DNA of 64,000 bases from Panulirus ornatus (GCF_036320965.1 NC_092225.1:75926935-75990934), one strand, 5' to 3'; counted from the stretch's first letter, positions 50,501-63,747 are shown. Numbers and translations are program-made. The notes: generated from the letters alone by a model not told the origin.

Positions 50501-51250
50501 CATCACCACAACCACCACCATCACCACAACCACCAACCCCACCACAACCACCACCATCACCACAACCACCACCATCACCACAACCACCACCATCACCACA
50601 ACCACCAACCCCACCACAACCACCACCATCACCACAACCACCACCATCACCACAACCACCACCATCACCACAACCACCAACCCCACCACAACCACCACCA
50701 TCACCACAACCACCAACCCCACCACAACCACCACCATCACCACAACCACCACCCCACCACAACCACCACCATCACCACAACCACCACCCCACCACAACCA
50801 CCACCATCACCACAACCACCAACCCCACCACAACCACCACCATCACCACAACCACCAACCCCACCACAACCACCACCATCACCACAACCACCAACCCCAC
50901 CACAACCACCACCATCACCACAACCACCAACCCCACCACAACCACCACCATCACCACAACCACCAACCCCACCACAACCACCACCATCACCACAACCACC
51001 ACCATCACCACAACCACCAACCCCACCACAACCACCAACCCCACCACAACCACCACCATCACCACAACCACCAACCCCACCACAACCACCACAATCACCA
51101 CAACCACCAACCCCACCACAACCACCAACCCCACCACAACCACCACCATCACCACAACCACCACCATCACCACAACCACCACAATCACCACAACCACCAA
51201 CCCCACCACAACCAACCCCACCACAACCACCACCATCACCACGATCACTA
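47516..51250. repeat. Giant 36/18-bp CCA-type satellite, 3.7 kb, almost free of G on the plus strand
   Basis: The main 36-bp unit joins 'aaccaccaccatcaccac' and 'aaccaccaaccccaccac'. In places the first 18-bp half is repeated alone (for example 50460-50530 and 50540-50600). Plus-strand G occurs only at rare substitutions (ccgac, cagcc). All long minus-strand frames (V/M-rich, G/C-rich) are translations of this array. Point indels (49130, 49310, 49600, 49900) show it is not maintained as coding sequence. Confidence 0.97.
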
Positions 51251-51760
51251 ACACCAATAAAAAACAGGCAAAACCATTAGATTCCTCAGAACCACCAAGA
51301 TCAGCACACCCACCTTACTCCCCCAGCGACACCATCACCACAAACAACAAAACCACAACCACAACCACCATCCCCATCACAACTACCAAAGCCACAACAA
51401 CCACCATTACCACACCAACCACCACCATCACCAATATCATAACACCCACTATACATTATCACAACCATACACCGCCACCAAGTACACATCTATCATCACA
51501 CATCATCACACGTCAACACCCATCATCACAACCACTACCACCACCATCATGAATATCACTACAACCACATCCTATCTGAAAACACGACAACCATCATCAA
51601 AATCTATAATACAACCAAAACACCTAACCTAACCAAAACCAATACCCCAACGTATAACACCACAAATTATATCACGACCACCATCCTAACCAACAAAGCC
51701 ATAACCACCAGCAATATCTACAACACAACAATTTCCGCTAAAAGTACACTCCTGCGTTCT
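51251..51760. repeat. Decayed CA/CCA-rich flank of the giant satellite
   Basis: Continues A/C-rich with CCACCATCA phrases at falling density and increasing substitutions. Looks like the old edge of the array. Confidence 0.65.
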
Positions 51761-51794
51761 CTCTTTTTCTTTCTCTCGTGCACTGTCTACTTAT

Positions 51795-51800
<6 letters not shown>

Positions 51801-51829
<29 letters not shown>
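51801..51829. repeat. (TG)n microsatellite
   Basis: About 14 TG units. Confidence 0.95.
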
Positions 51830-51830
<1 letters not shown>

Positions 51831-52231
51831 CTCATCAGTTAACATGACCCTCCATACATACAACGCACTATTTCACCTGGCAATAAGGTCAATGAAGCAC
51901 ATGTAGAGCATCTCCACCAGCAGGACACGCACCAGCACAACAAACTGCTGAAAAAAAGCGGCAGAAGCAAACATGATGGAGGAGGCAAGACATCAGCAAG
52001 CGTCAGGCGATAATGAGCCATTTATAAATAAAGCAAGTGTAGCGTGTCTGGAGCATCCCCAGTGATCACAGGGGGCGGACATGCAGACGGACTCACGTTG
52101 TAACAACCCCAGCCAGGATGGACCAACACAAACCCACCACCACCTTTACCTTCGAACATTATATTTAAGAACGATATATACATACGTCTTACACATATAC
52201 ATAATGCTCCAGGTGGGTGCGTCTGGCTCAA

Positions 52232-52233
<2 letters not shown>
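51830..52233. other. No gene recognised
   Basis: Mixed sequence; no feature seen. Confidence 0.5.

Positions 52234-52320
<87 letters not shown>
52234..52320. repeat. (GA)n microsatellite
   Basis: About 43 GA units. Confidence 0.97.
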
Positions 52321-52454
52321 ACAGTACAGCCCTAACATATTAACTTTCCTTTAATGTTGAGAGTAAGTAATCTAACGAACCAGTCATAACCACCTGGTGC
52401 AGTATACCCAATATATATACACAACATACGCTTCATACGTCAAATATCAAGGAA

Positions 52455-52455
<1 letters not shown>

Positions 52456-52504
<49 letters not shown>
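52456..52504. repeat. (TG)n microsatellite
   Basis: About 24 TG units. Confidence 0.97.
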
Positions 52505-52506
<2 letters not shown>

Positions 52507-52685
52507 ATATCCACGCCAAACGTACGGACTTCATCTTGACCCCTGCATTATGACGGTGCCGGCGGCCCTTGGATATGATGACCCGACCTCTGACTTGATC
52601 AGGCCATTATATACGACGGTCTCGAGGAGTCGTGGGGTAATGCACGGTAGTGTGGGTGACGACGCCAGCATCACTCACACCTGGG

Positions 52686-52688
<3 letters not shown>

Positions 52689-52750
<62 letters not shown>
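52689..52750. repeat. (CA)n microsatellite
   Basis: About 30 CA units after CG-rich 'ggggcgcg'. Confidence 0.97.
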
Positions 52751-52751
<1 letters not shown>

Positions 52752-52779
52752 AGGCTGGAGGAACACGCGACGGGCGGAG

Positions 52780-53550
<771 letters not shown>

Positions 53551-53552
53551 GT

Positions 53553-53720
53553 AAGAGGGAGGGAGGAAGTGGTGAGTCACACTGTGGGGGAGAAGGGGCT
53601 GCCTATTTCCCAGAGAAACAATATGGTCGACGGTAACCCAGCCACACAACACCTTGTGTGCTCTACGTCCGTCTACAGTCAGCCATGAGAACAGGGAGGC
53701 AAGACAGTGCTGGGATAATG
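53553..53720. repeat. Dispersed repeat, copy 1 (direct pair with 54693-54872)
   Basis: 'gagggagggaggaagtggtg' through 'acaatatggtcgacggtaac' and 'tgtgctctacgtccgtctac' to 'gcaagacagtgctggg' is shared with the second copy 1.14 kb away, with small indels. Confidence 0.88.
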
Positions 53721-53867
53721 ACGGGGGTTGGTGGGATGAGATGTGCAGACCACACACACCCAAGGTAAAAGTGAGGGGGCCTGGCCTTAACACGACCGAC
53801 AAAAATAAAAAAGTCACCTTAAAATCGGTAAGAGAAAAGGGATAGCAAAGCAACGGCTGAGGTGGTG

Positions 53868-54130
53868 GTAGAGAGGCTAGGGTAGTGCTGTGGTGGCGGT
53901 GGCGAGGGGAGGGGGGGCTGAGGTGGTGCTGGGGAGGGGTTGGGGTGGTGATGGGGAGAAGCTGGTGTGGTGCCGGGAAGTGGTGGTGGTGGTGGTGGTT
54001 GGAAAGGTGGAGAGGAGAAACTGAAGTAGTGAGTGATGAGGATGAAGGACTGGAGTAGTGGATGAAGGGACTAGGGCACCCGGTTGGGGAGGGTGTGTCA
54101 CGGTGGTGGGGTACGGGTTGTGGTTGGAAT
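53868..54130. repeat. G-rich degenerate repeat with a G-quadruplex motif
   Basis: GGTGG/GAGGGG phrases. 53931-53956 holds four G4 runs with loops A, TT and TGGTGAT, which fits the canonical intramolecular G-quadruplex pattern on the plus strand. Confidence 0.75.
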
Positions 54131-54692
54131 AATAAGACATGAGGAAGCGTACACAGGTCACCACCACTCACCTGGCACCTGACACTCGTGCTGCCCCACG
54201 AACACGGCTCCCAACCAAGTATCTCTTTATTAACTAATACTTATAATGACGATGATGATAATTCACGCAGCACCAGGCCAACATACACACAACGGTGGTG
54301 GTGGAGACGAGGAGTCTTGTGGCCCGCCTCACTCGACAATTATGTATATACCTCATATTTTTGTCTTATGTTTCCTTGTTCTGGATCACATCCTTAAATG
54401 TTCAGCAACTGTTACTTTCAAGATCAGAACCATGACAAGAACTTGCAAGCGCGAAGGCATACGTACCTATCATGGGAACAACTTACAACTGCTCCAGCAC
54501 ATGACCCTATCATGAGAACAACTCACGAGTGGTGCTGCACATGACCCTACCATGCATGCCTACTGACAGACCCTTTCCCCTACGTTCTGCCAACAGTCAT
54601 ATCCAAGTTACCAGCAGCGTCATTTCACTCAGGCCAGTCAGTACTCGTGGGTTTGTATATCTTCAGGGCGAGCCAGACAGATAACGGTGTGA
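54131..54692. other. No gene recognised
   Basis: Near-duplicate phrases 'catgaccctatcatgagaac' and 'catgaccctaccatgcatgc' at 54500-54560; otherwise featureless. Confidence 0.5.
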
Positions 54693-54872
54693 GGGAGGGA
54701 GGGAAGGAGGAAGTGGTGACTCACACACTGGCGAGACGAAGCTGCCTATTTCCCAGAACCAGAGAAACAATATGGTCGACGGTAACCCGGTCACACAACA
54801 CTTTTGTGTGCTCTACGTCCGTCTACAGATTCAGCCACGGGGACAGGGAGGCAAGACAGTGCTCGGGTAAGT
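54693..54872. repeat. Dispersed repeat, copy 2
   Basis: Same block as 53553-53720 with an inserted 'accagag' and other small changes. It ends in 'cgggtaagtatg', which looks like a splice donor, and contains 'gtccgtctacag', which looks like an acceptor. Whether they are used cannot be judged. Confidence 0.88.
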
Positions 54873-55132
54873 ATGCTTAGGTATGATGGTCTCGACTTTG
54901 ATCTGACACTTAAGGGGAAGGTCAAGTAGCCACATGATGCCACATCTTTCTGGCAGTGAGGGGTATGGACTGGCCGACACATGATGCCCCAGTCATCTCG
55001 GGTGTGAGGGAAAATGTGGGGGAAAATCATCAGGACTCCACAGGAGTTTGCAACATAAACCTGACTTTTAAAAGTAGGAAAGTTAGAGGAGGAAGAACAG
55101 ACGAGAGGAAGAGAATTTCACAGCTCAACTGT

Positions 55133-55134
<2 letters not shown>
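54873..55134. other. No gene recognised
   Basis: Mixed sequence; nothing identified. Confidence 0.5.

Positions 55135-55183
<49 letters not shown>
55135..55183. repeat. (TG)n microsatellite
   Basis: About 24 TG units followed by a G-rich stretch. Confidence 0.96.
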
Positions 55184-55184
<1 letters not shown>

Positions 55185-55380
55185 GGGGTGGGGGAGGAAG
55201 TTACCACGTGGGTCAGGGGTGTGACCACAATAAATTTAGCGGCGTTACCTGCACAAATCAATCAGTCATCTCGAGTGGCTCATCTGCAGGAGCCAGACAT
55301 GTGCCTGGACTCCAACCTTCTAGGGTTGGGTACACATTCAGACACGTCACCACGAGAGAAGCTGTCAGGATAATACCTGA

Positions 55381-55382
<2 letters not shown>

Positions 55383-55416
<34 letters not shown>
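55383..55416. repeat. (GA)n microsatellite
   Basis: About 16 GA units. Confidence 0.96.
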
Positions 55417-55429
55417 AGCAACAACACGG

Positions 55430-55560
55430 CCTGGAAATTAATAAGACAGAAGGCTTTAGATTCCACGCTGGTTAATGTGCAGGAGGAACTACCCGACGTT
55501 ATGTGAATACTGAGGTAAATACGAACCCTGTACACACGAAGCACATGTTCACAAGAAAAA
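55430..55560 (-). pseudogene. Small LINE family B fragment
   Basis: The minus strand reads SGSSSCTLTSVESKAFCLIN, matching GSSCSASLLDRVESKAVRLIN of the copy at 29123. The upstream VYRVRIYLSIHI resembles a decayed YKGLIRPCMEFCSHI with a small deletion. Only about 100 bp remain. Confidence 0.55.
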
Positions 55561-55637
55561 CAACTTTGGCAACTATACATACAGCATAACCATCCATGGC
55601 AAACTGATTCTTCCATGCTGATTCTATGGGGTTTCCA

Positions 55638-55660
55638 GTATATATATATATATATATATC
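55638..55660. repeat. Short (TA)n
   Basis: About 11 TA units. Confidence 0.9.
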
Positions 55661-57341
55661 CAGAGTGGAGGATATGCCTATAAGGAACATGTCTATGTTA
55701 ATACAGTGTTGCTCAGATATCAAGCCACATGATGGAGTTGTTCCTCCACCTGTGGCTGGAGGCTGTCCACAAGAGCATCAGCTGTCATCATACCTACATC
55801 CTCCCCTGATTAGTGAAGCTGTGGGAGGGGGCATCCTCCTCCCTTCACCTTACCCTCTTCCTACCGTGCACGACTTTACCTTTATAAGTCTGCTCTACAA
55901 ACACCTCCCAAGCCCTATTCAATCTCCATTTTCTTTCCCCTGAGGTGATTGGGACTTTTTCAGCCCATGCTTGTCAGTCTTTATATATAAGAAAAAAAAA
56001 ACATAAAGACAACGTAACCACAGCAGGTGTGCACGGACGAGGTATAACATGCAGCCAGGTACACCGTGTTGTACCACACCTCCCTCGCCAAATCCTCACT
56101 CCCCCAACCCACCTCACCACTCCGACCCTGGATGGCCGTCAACACACAATCACGTCACCTCACCACAGAAACAGTCTTGGCTGCCCTTCACAACAGCACC
56201 ATCACCGCGGGCACGTCAACATAACACGACAGATTATCCAGACGTAAGAGCTGAAGAGCTGTTGAATATTAAGTCCTACGATCTACTGATGCTCTGACCG
56301 ACTCACACCAAGTGAGCAGCTTCACATTTCCATCACATATGAGTCACCAGTCTCATACATATACAATACACATCAACACACCAATGTTGGAGGTACACCT
56401 GCACAATCACTAACCTTCGTCATATACGTACACATCACCCAATAAACAGATAGTGTAACATAATCACGGCTAGGTTCCTCCCGTACATTAGTTCAACACG
56501 ACGTGTCTGTGGACGGGTTGAACTGTGGGGTTTTGATACTGAATATAAGATACGAATGACAGAAGGAGATTTAAATAGGAATTACGTGTTAGCGCTACTG
56601 AGTCAACCCAGGTTACTCCTCTTCCACCACCCGAGGTGCTGCTGCCTCCACGTGACGACTGTCCCCTTCAAAACGACGGAGCAACCCTCCCCCCAGCAGG
56701 ACGGCCTGACCCTTGAGGTCACAGTAAAGGTCAAACCATCACATTAAACAGTCGTAAGGTCGAAGGTTGTGTTTATCGGGTTAATTAACCTTCCTAACCA
56801 AACTTTTTTGTATACAGAGATATAATTATAGTTTATATCAGGTAAAATTCATGAGTTTCCTCCTAACTGAGAAGACCGTGAGGAACAGTGAAGATCTGGT
56901 TGACCGACGGTGCCGGCGGCCCACTGACACCTTGACAACAGACGTTACTCGAGTGTGAAACTCCCGTGCGCTTCAGCAGGACACAGACAACAACATCAGC
57001 GTGAGATATGCCTCAGTACTGTACCATGACCAAGACGAAGCCGCCGACGCCGCCAGTATTTCCTGTACTTACGCTTGAGCTCAAGTCGTCATGGTGGAGG
57101 TCCCATGATTCACATGCACATTCCCAGACGCTGACAGAAAAACCTTCACCTCACACCAAGTGTCAACATAACCTAATCCTCCCCAAACACTTGCAACGCA
57201 CAAGTTCCTCATTCTTCATATTAGAGGTTCGAATCACGCACGTATGTCTTCATCTAGACCAGACCTTGAAAGGCGTGTGAGAGGCCACACGAAACTGGAG
57301 GAACGAAGTAGAATAATTCAAGAGTGTAAGTGGAATGGATA

Positions 57342-57342
<1 letters not shown>
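55661..57342. other. No gene recognised
   Basis: The 55626-55943 frame and others are unidentified. An A10 run lies at 55991-56000. 'ggttcgaatca' at 57228 resembles a B box but has no A box at proper spacing. Confidence 0.45.

Positions 57343-57387
<45 letters not shown>
57343..57387. repeat. (TG)n microsatellite
   Basis: About 22 TG units. Confidence 0.96.
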
Positions 57388-57388
<1 letters not shown>

Positions 57389-58000
57389 CTCTGGATCACA
57401 GACTGTGGCCTTAACGCTTCTCACAGTAACATCTTCCTATTCACGTCACACAATAATGTGACATAAACTATCATGTTGTTATGACGCTGGGATGTAGTGC
57501 GTTCTCCCCACGTCATACCCAAAGGTGCTAAATGTCTGCCTTATGTACATGACGTAATTTACACACGTATAATCTAACAACGAAGATAACCGATGACCTT
57601 CATGCTAAACACATCAGCCTGGTTACGTCAACAATGCGTACCTGTGAATAAGAAAATGAAGGGACCCCGCCTTTCTCGGGTGTCATCGTGCAGAGACACA
57701 TGAACCAGTTCAATCAAGGTCAGCATTCTTAGCAAAACCTACAAATGACTGCTCACGTACACACAATGACTCAGCTCAACAGGATACAGTACAGCAATCC
57801 GTGCTGAGCTCAATGTGACCTCGTGTGTACGTACACATCTGCTATCCAGAATTACTTGATGGTAAGATCAGCAAAATTCTATGACACTGCATCGTTCTCA
57901 AAGTACCACAAGACCTTCGTGGACCAATCTTCAATGCTACCAAGATATCTTTCAACTCGAAAGAAAAAGAACCTTATAGCACTAAAAACCTTCTACCCAG

Positions 58001-58002
<2 letters not shown>
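57388..58002. other. No gene recognised
   Basis: Mixed sequence leading into (TA)n; no feature. Confidence 0.5.

Positions 58003-58070
<68 letters not shown>
58003..58070. repeat. (TA)n, left flank of an inverted-repeat element
   Basis: About 34 TA units ending at 'gatcacgctag'. Confidence 0.95.
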
Positions 58071-58073
<3 letters not shown>

Positions 58074-58289
58074 CACGCTAGTCCGCACTTCAGTAGGAGT
58101 TCATACAATCTCATTTAACATATAGTTTTTCTACACATGTGGCACAATATGTTTCGTGGAGACAGTCCACCTCATCAGGTGCCAGTACTTAACAAAGTTA
58201 TTTAAATCCCAACATGACACTGGAGCACCGCCGGCCAGCACCAACTAGGAAAGACCAACCACAAAACTCCTACTGAAGTGAGATTTCGC

Positions 58290-58293
<4 letters not shown>
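58071..58293 (-). mobile_element. Inverted-repeat element with hammerhead-like core, bounded by (TA)n on both sides
   Basis: A perfect 16-bp inverted repeat, 'cacttcagtaggagtt' at 58086-58101 and its reverse complement at 58265-58280, brackets about 160 bp with no open frame of note. The minus strand contains a hammerhead-ribozyme-like core (separate entry). Such ribozymes are known in the terminal repeats of Penelope-like retroelements and in small non-autonomous retrotransposons (retrozymes), so this is a candidate remnant of one. A simple MITE is an alternative explanation for the inverted repeat. Confidence 0.5.
58141..58183 (-). ncRNA. Hammerhead-ribozyme-like motif
   Basis: In minus-strand order: a stem I strand GGCAC (58183-58179), CTGATGA (58178-58172), an extra G (58171) and a stem II strand GTGGA (58170-58166). 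A CTGTC loop, TCCAC (58160-58156), GAAAC (58155-58151), ATATT, and the returning stem I strand GTGCC (58145-58141) follow. Both conserved core boxes, CUGAUGA and GAAA, and both 5-bp stems are perfect. Against the consensus, an unpaired G follows CUGAUGA. Stem III would be a single A-U pair, and the cleavage triplet would be AUU. Type I hammerheads with minimal stem III are known in Penelope-like elements. It may be decayed and inactive. Confidence 0.5.

Positions 58294-58358
<65 letters not shown>
58294..58358. repeat. (TA)n, right flank of the inverted-repeat element
   Basis: About 32 TA units; the right side abuts the 3' end of a minus-strand module. Confidence 0.95.
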
Positions 58359-58364
<6 letters not shown>

Positions 58365-58455
58365 GCTTTTTCATACATATTTGCCACTTTCCGTGTTAGC
58401 GAAATGGCGTTAAGAACAGAGGACTGAACCTTAGAGGGAACTTTGTACAAAAAAA
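58359..58455 (-). mobile_element. LINE family A 5' module, 3' end only, minus strand
   Basis: The reverse complement contains 'cagtcctctgttcttaacgc', a diverged hairpin and an A-rich end facing (TA)n, the same 3' boundary as at 42388 and 37615. Confidence 0.65.
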
Positions 58456-59594
58456 GAAAAAAAAAACGTATTTAACGTGATTAACTAATACAACCATAGA
58501 CCTCACTCCGTTTTCCATTGATTAAACTGAGTCACTATACTTCTAAGAAATATCCGGCAGTATAGAAAACGCATACGGCGCTTCGGTGAGCCACACAATG
58601 TTTCCAGATCTCCACTTTCGAACCTAACCTTAAATAATAACAAATTGTACAATAAAAAGTCATATTGTCTCCAGAACCACGAGAGTAAATAGGGACGTGA
58701 AGGTCGCTCGACATAAAACACGGTAAGACGTTTTTTATGATCACTGACAAAGACGACATCTGCTGTGCTATTATTAATACTTCCCTACGTGTTTACTGTA
58801 ATGGCTGGACACAAGTTGCCAGAGAGGATATAAGAAGGTTTTGCAATTCTTCGGGATGGGGAGGTTCTCGGCTGATGGGGGTAAGCCATGGACACTGAAG
58901 GAAAGAATAAACGAATGCAGTAAATTGTGTCAAATGGGATACGAGAACCAGAAACGTTTCGTCACGCTTCTGTATGTAACCAAGTCACGACCAATAAGCC
59001 TTTCCCAATCTAACTATTGTAGACCCTGATATAGGGGCAACAACATCATACAGTGACCACTAAAGGCTTATGGCTCATCTTCCAAGAGCAGGTCAGTCAG
59101 TCAGACGAGAATGCACAGAAAGTGACCAATAGTTAGATCAATCCTTCTCCCGTCGTCAGACATGAACTGCAAACCGTAGACAGTGAGGCTCCAACACGAA
59201 CACACACACCACACCTACTGCAACACTACGACACCAACGGCTGACCACTCACACGTAACCCCTGAACACCACGGTATGACCCTGGTGGACCATGAAGATA
59301 CGACTCCTGTCCACGTTGGTACGACCCTGACCACGTTGGTACGACCCTTGACCACGTTGATACGACCCTTGGGGATGTTTACCTAACCCTTATGACTTAA
59401 GGTCATGGAGCAGGCCATGACAGCCGAGGGCAGTAACCGTATTGGAATGGGGTCAAATGTAGTAATCCTGGAGAGAATGTCGTCTGAGTGCTGAGCCAGG
59501 TAGGTAGTCACCCCTGGAGCCTAGCAGGGTGTGGCCGCCCTACGTCAAGATTCTGACGGCGCGGTACCATCGCCATCCCACACACCACACCCAC
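58456..59594. other. No gene recognised; small 21-bp repeat
   Basis: At 59313-59372 a 21-bp unit 'ccacgttggtacgaccct' occurs three times. The remaining sequence is unidentified. Confidence 0.55.
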
Positions 59595-60265
59595 ACCCTC
59601 TCAACACTTGAGTCACCACACTAATACCTCAACACTTGGGTCACCACACATACACCTCAACACTTGAGTCACCACACATACACCTCAACACTTGGATCAC
59701 CACACTAACACCTCAACACTTGAGTCACCACACTAACACCTCAACACTTGAGTCACCACACTAACACCTCAACACTTGGGTCACCACACATACACCTCAA
59801 CACTTGAGTCACCACACTAACACCTCAACACTTGAGTCACCACACATACACCTCAACACTTGAGTCACCACACTAACACCTCAACACTTGAGTCACCACA
59901 CTAATACCTCAACACTTGGGTCACCACACATACACCTCAACACTCGGGTCACCACACTAACACCTCAACACTTGGGTCACCACACTAACACCTCAACACT
60001 TGAGTCACCACACTAATACCTCAACACTTGAGTCACCACACATACACCTCAACACTTGAGTCACCACACTAACACCTCAACACTTGGGTCACCACACATA
60101 CACCTCAACACTTGGGTCACCACACTAACACCTCAACACTTGGTCACCACACATACACCTCAACACTTGGGTCACCACACATACACCTCAACACTTGGGT
60201 CACCACACATACACCTCAACACTTGGGTCACCACACATACACCTCAACACTTGGATCACCACACA
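59595..60265. repeat. 28-bp minisatellite, about 24 copies
   Basis: Unit 'ctcaacacttgagtcaccac' plus 'actaacac' or 'acatacac'. Variants at two sites (gag/ggg and actaac/acatac) are interspersed, and the right end is homogeneous for ggg/acatac. One unit is 27 bp near 60140. Confidence 0.96.
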
Positions 60266-60419
60266 ACCAACCAAACATTAATGTGACATCATAACAACTG
60301 CTTCCTTACTTATCACCGTGATCCAGGACTTAACACGTACGAAATTACATTATCTTAATGTGGGATGAGAAAAACAGAGAAAATAATCAACAACAACTAG
60401 GGTATATCTGACGCACTCG

Positions 60420-60454
<35 letters not shown>

Positions 60455-60719
60455 GCCACAACAATGAAAGGCCGTGAAGAAGCAGGGATCTGTACACCTG
60501 CGGGTGATTTCAGGGACTGGTGTGTTCCCGCCGCTGCTCAGGCCCTGCCTCAGCGGTACCCGGATTCCTAACATCCTGGTATGTGTGGTGTGTGGCCAGC
60601 CCGGGGTACACTAAGGAAGGAACCAGTCGAGCTATTCAATAATCCGAGACCTTCCCACGACATTCCTCTATATTCACCGGTAATAAACGATAAAGTGCCG
60701 GATGTTAAACTTACAATCT
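60266..60719. other. No gene recognised; (CT)n at 60423-60453
   Basis: A short (CT)n run; otherwise no feature. Confidence 0.5.
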
Positions 60720-61345
60720 GATCAGGTTCAAGATGATCTGGTCGTGTTTAAAAAGATCTGCTCCAGCTTGAAATGATATGGCTGTGTGCACGATGATGAT
60801 GTGGTCGTATTTCTGGTCAAGCCTGAAGATGACTTGGTCGTATGTAAGAATCTGGTCGAAATCAAGATGATCTAGTTATATCTAAACTGATATGGTCGTA
60901 TGTAAGATGATCCAATTGATAACTAAACTGGTATGGTCGTATATGAGATGATTTGGTCGTATCTAAGATGGTCTGGTTGGTATCTAAACTGTTCTGGTCG
61001 TATTTAAGATGCCATGGTTGGTATCTAAACTGTTCTGGTCGTATTTAAGATGCCATGGTTGGTATCTAAACTGTTCTGGTCGTAGTTAAGATGCCATGGT
61101 TGGTATCTAAACTGCTCTGGTCGTATTTAAGATGCCATGGTTGGTATCTAAACTGTTCAGGTCGTATTTAAGATTCCATGGTTGGTATGTAAACTGTTCT
61201 GGTCGTATTTAAGATGCCATGGTTGGTATCTAAACTGTTCTGGTCGTATTTAAGATGCCATGGTTGGTATCTAAACTGTTCTGGTCGTATCTAAGATGCC
61301 ATGGTTGTATCTAAACTGTTCTCTACGTATCTAAGATAATCTGTT
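60720..61345. repeat. 41-bp minisatellite, homogeneous on the right and decayed on the left
   Basis: 'gccatggttggtatctaaac' starts at 61011, 61052 and 61093 and continues at 41-bp spacing to about 61300. Left of 61000 the units are diverged and of variable length ('gatctggtcgtat', 'aagatgatctgg'). Confidence 0.94.
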
Positions 61346-62022
61346 TGGTTGCCACAGTTTTTTATTGCATACGTCTAACTCAATCAGCAGCGACTATCCT
61401 TTGTGCCGCAGGAATTTCCCTGTGCACACTTGAAGCCAGACCTACCAGTATCTATAATGTTTAATCATCAAATGCGTCATGTGTAAATTGCAACAATTAC
61501 ACATATTTTTCTTTCTTTCACACTGGCTAAATGATCATGATACCTAAATCAATATATGTAATGGATGAACTTCTGTATCCTTTCTGCTTCAGCAGACGAC
61601 CCAACTTTACCAACTACAAGTAAACACCTGGTCCTGGGGCAGGCTTAAGCCCCAGGGAAGCGCCTAGTCAATACACATGCCTGGTCCAATCACACACACT
61701 TCTGGTCAATACACACATGACTGGTCCAAGCACACACTTCTGGTCGATGCACACCTGTCTTATCATCCAGCGTGTGGTCGAAGCACTCGGCCGGTCGATG
61801 CATAAGCCTGTACCGAAGCTTCGTCTGCTGTCTGGCCCGTCGAAGCTGAAGGCGTGGAACAGCTTCGAGGTGGCGCGTCGCAAGACTTCCTCCCTCCGTG
61901 ACTATACCTAAACATCAGTGTCCTCATGACTGTACAACGCACCAATCACTACGGTACTGGGAATTGTGACCCTAACTGCAACCAACGAAATGAAAGAGAA
62001 GGAGATCCATCACATCATCTTG
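61346..62022. other. No confirmed gene; weak coding-like stretch at 61770-61911
   Basis: Within 61717-61911 the last 45 codons (RVVEALGRSMHKPVPKLRLL and on to a TAA at 61909) use codons in a gene-like way (CTG, AAG, GTG, CGT). The start of the frame, though, overlaps a degenerate 'ctggtcratrcacac' repeat. Unidentified; could be a terminal exon or chance. Confidence 0.25.
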
Positions 62023-62240
62023 GTGTTACGTCCACCGTATTGTAGGAGTTGAGACACGGGTGTGGTGGTGTTATGTCTACCATATTGCAGGCGTTGAGAC
62101 ACGGGTGTGGTGGTGTTACGTCCACCACATTGCAGGTGTGGAGACACGGGTGTGGTGGCGTTATGTCTATCATATTGCAGGTGTGGAGACACGGGTGTGG
62201 CGGTGTTATGTAATCTATATTGCAGGTGTTGAGAGCCAGT
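62023..62240. repeat. 45-bp minisatellite, 5 copies
   Basis: 'gagacacgggtgtggtggtg' recurs every 45 bp from 62051. The unit is 15 codons long, so both strands stay open; the resulting frames are shadows. Confidence 0.94.
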
Positions 62241-62521
62241 GGACCAGCTTGACCAGGATAACTGACCATAACCACTCATGATTCACAATATACACTGAAA
62301 ACGGGGCTAAGCAGACCACATCCCCAGCCACTATTCCCCTCATATATCAAATATACAATCATTCCATATTTTCTAAAAGAGACAAGAAACACCTATGTAT
62401 AAATATCTCGGACACTACGATCATGAGGCAGGTTTAGCATAAATTTCTACGTTCAATAGTTCCAGACTCTGAAAAAACTGGGCGCACCCGGCATGTGGAG
62501 GACAGTGGCAACAACAACAGC
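62241..62521. other. No gene recognised
   Basis: Mixed sequence; nothing identified. Confidence 0.5.
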
Positions 62522-62840
<319 letters not shown>

Positions 62841-62923
62841 CTTCACTGTGGATGTAGCCGTCACGGACGGACGGACAGACACAAGCAATTGCAACGTGAT
62901 CCTTGATGTCCAGCTTCCGCTTC

Positions 62924-63580
<657 letters not shown>

Positions 63581-63660
63581 TGAGGCTATAGATAGATAGA
63601 GAGATAGATAGATAGATACAGGTAGATAGATAGATACAGATAAATATATTTAGATATATA
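63581..63660. repeat. Imperfect (GATA)n
   Basis: GATA units interrupted by 'caggta', 'cagata' and 'aaatata'. Confidence 0.93.
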
Positions 63661-63696
63661 GATTGGAAAACATATACCTAAGCACCTGGCATAGGT

Positions 63697-63698
<2 letters not shown>

Positions 63699-63742
<44 letters not shown>
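63699..63742. repeat. (TG)n microsatellite
   Basis: About 21 TG units. Confidence 0.96.

Positions 63743-63747
<5 letters not shown>

Noticed and set aside
47455..51257. Long minus-strand frames of V/M and G/C/D repeats
   Set aside because: Translations of the CCA-type satellite in different frames; indels shift the frame repeatedly and there is no start context or conserved domain.
57226..57240. B-box-like 'ggttcgaatca'
   Set aside because: No A box at the right distance upstream and no tRNA fold.
59595..60265. CRISPR-like array
   Set aside because: Direct 28-bp tandem repeats with no unique spacers, in a eukaryotic context.
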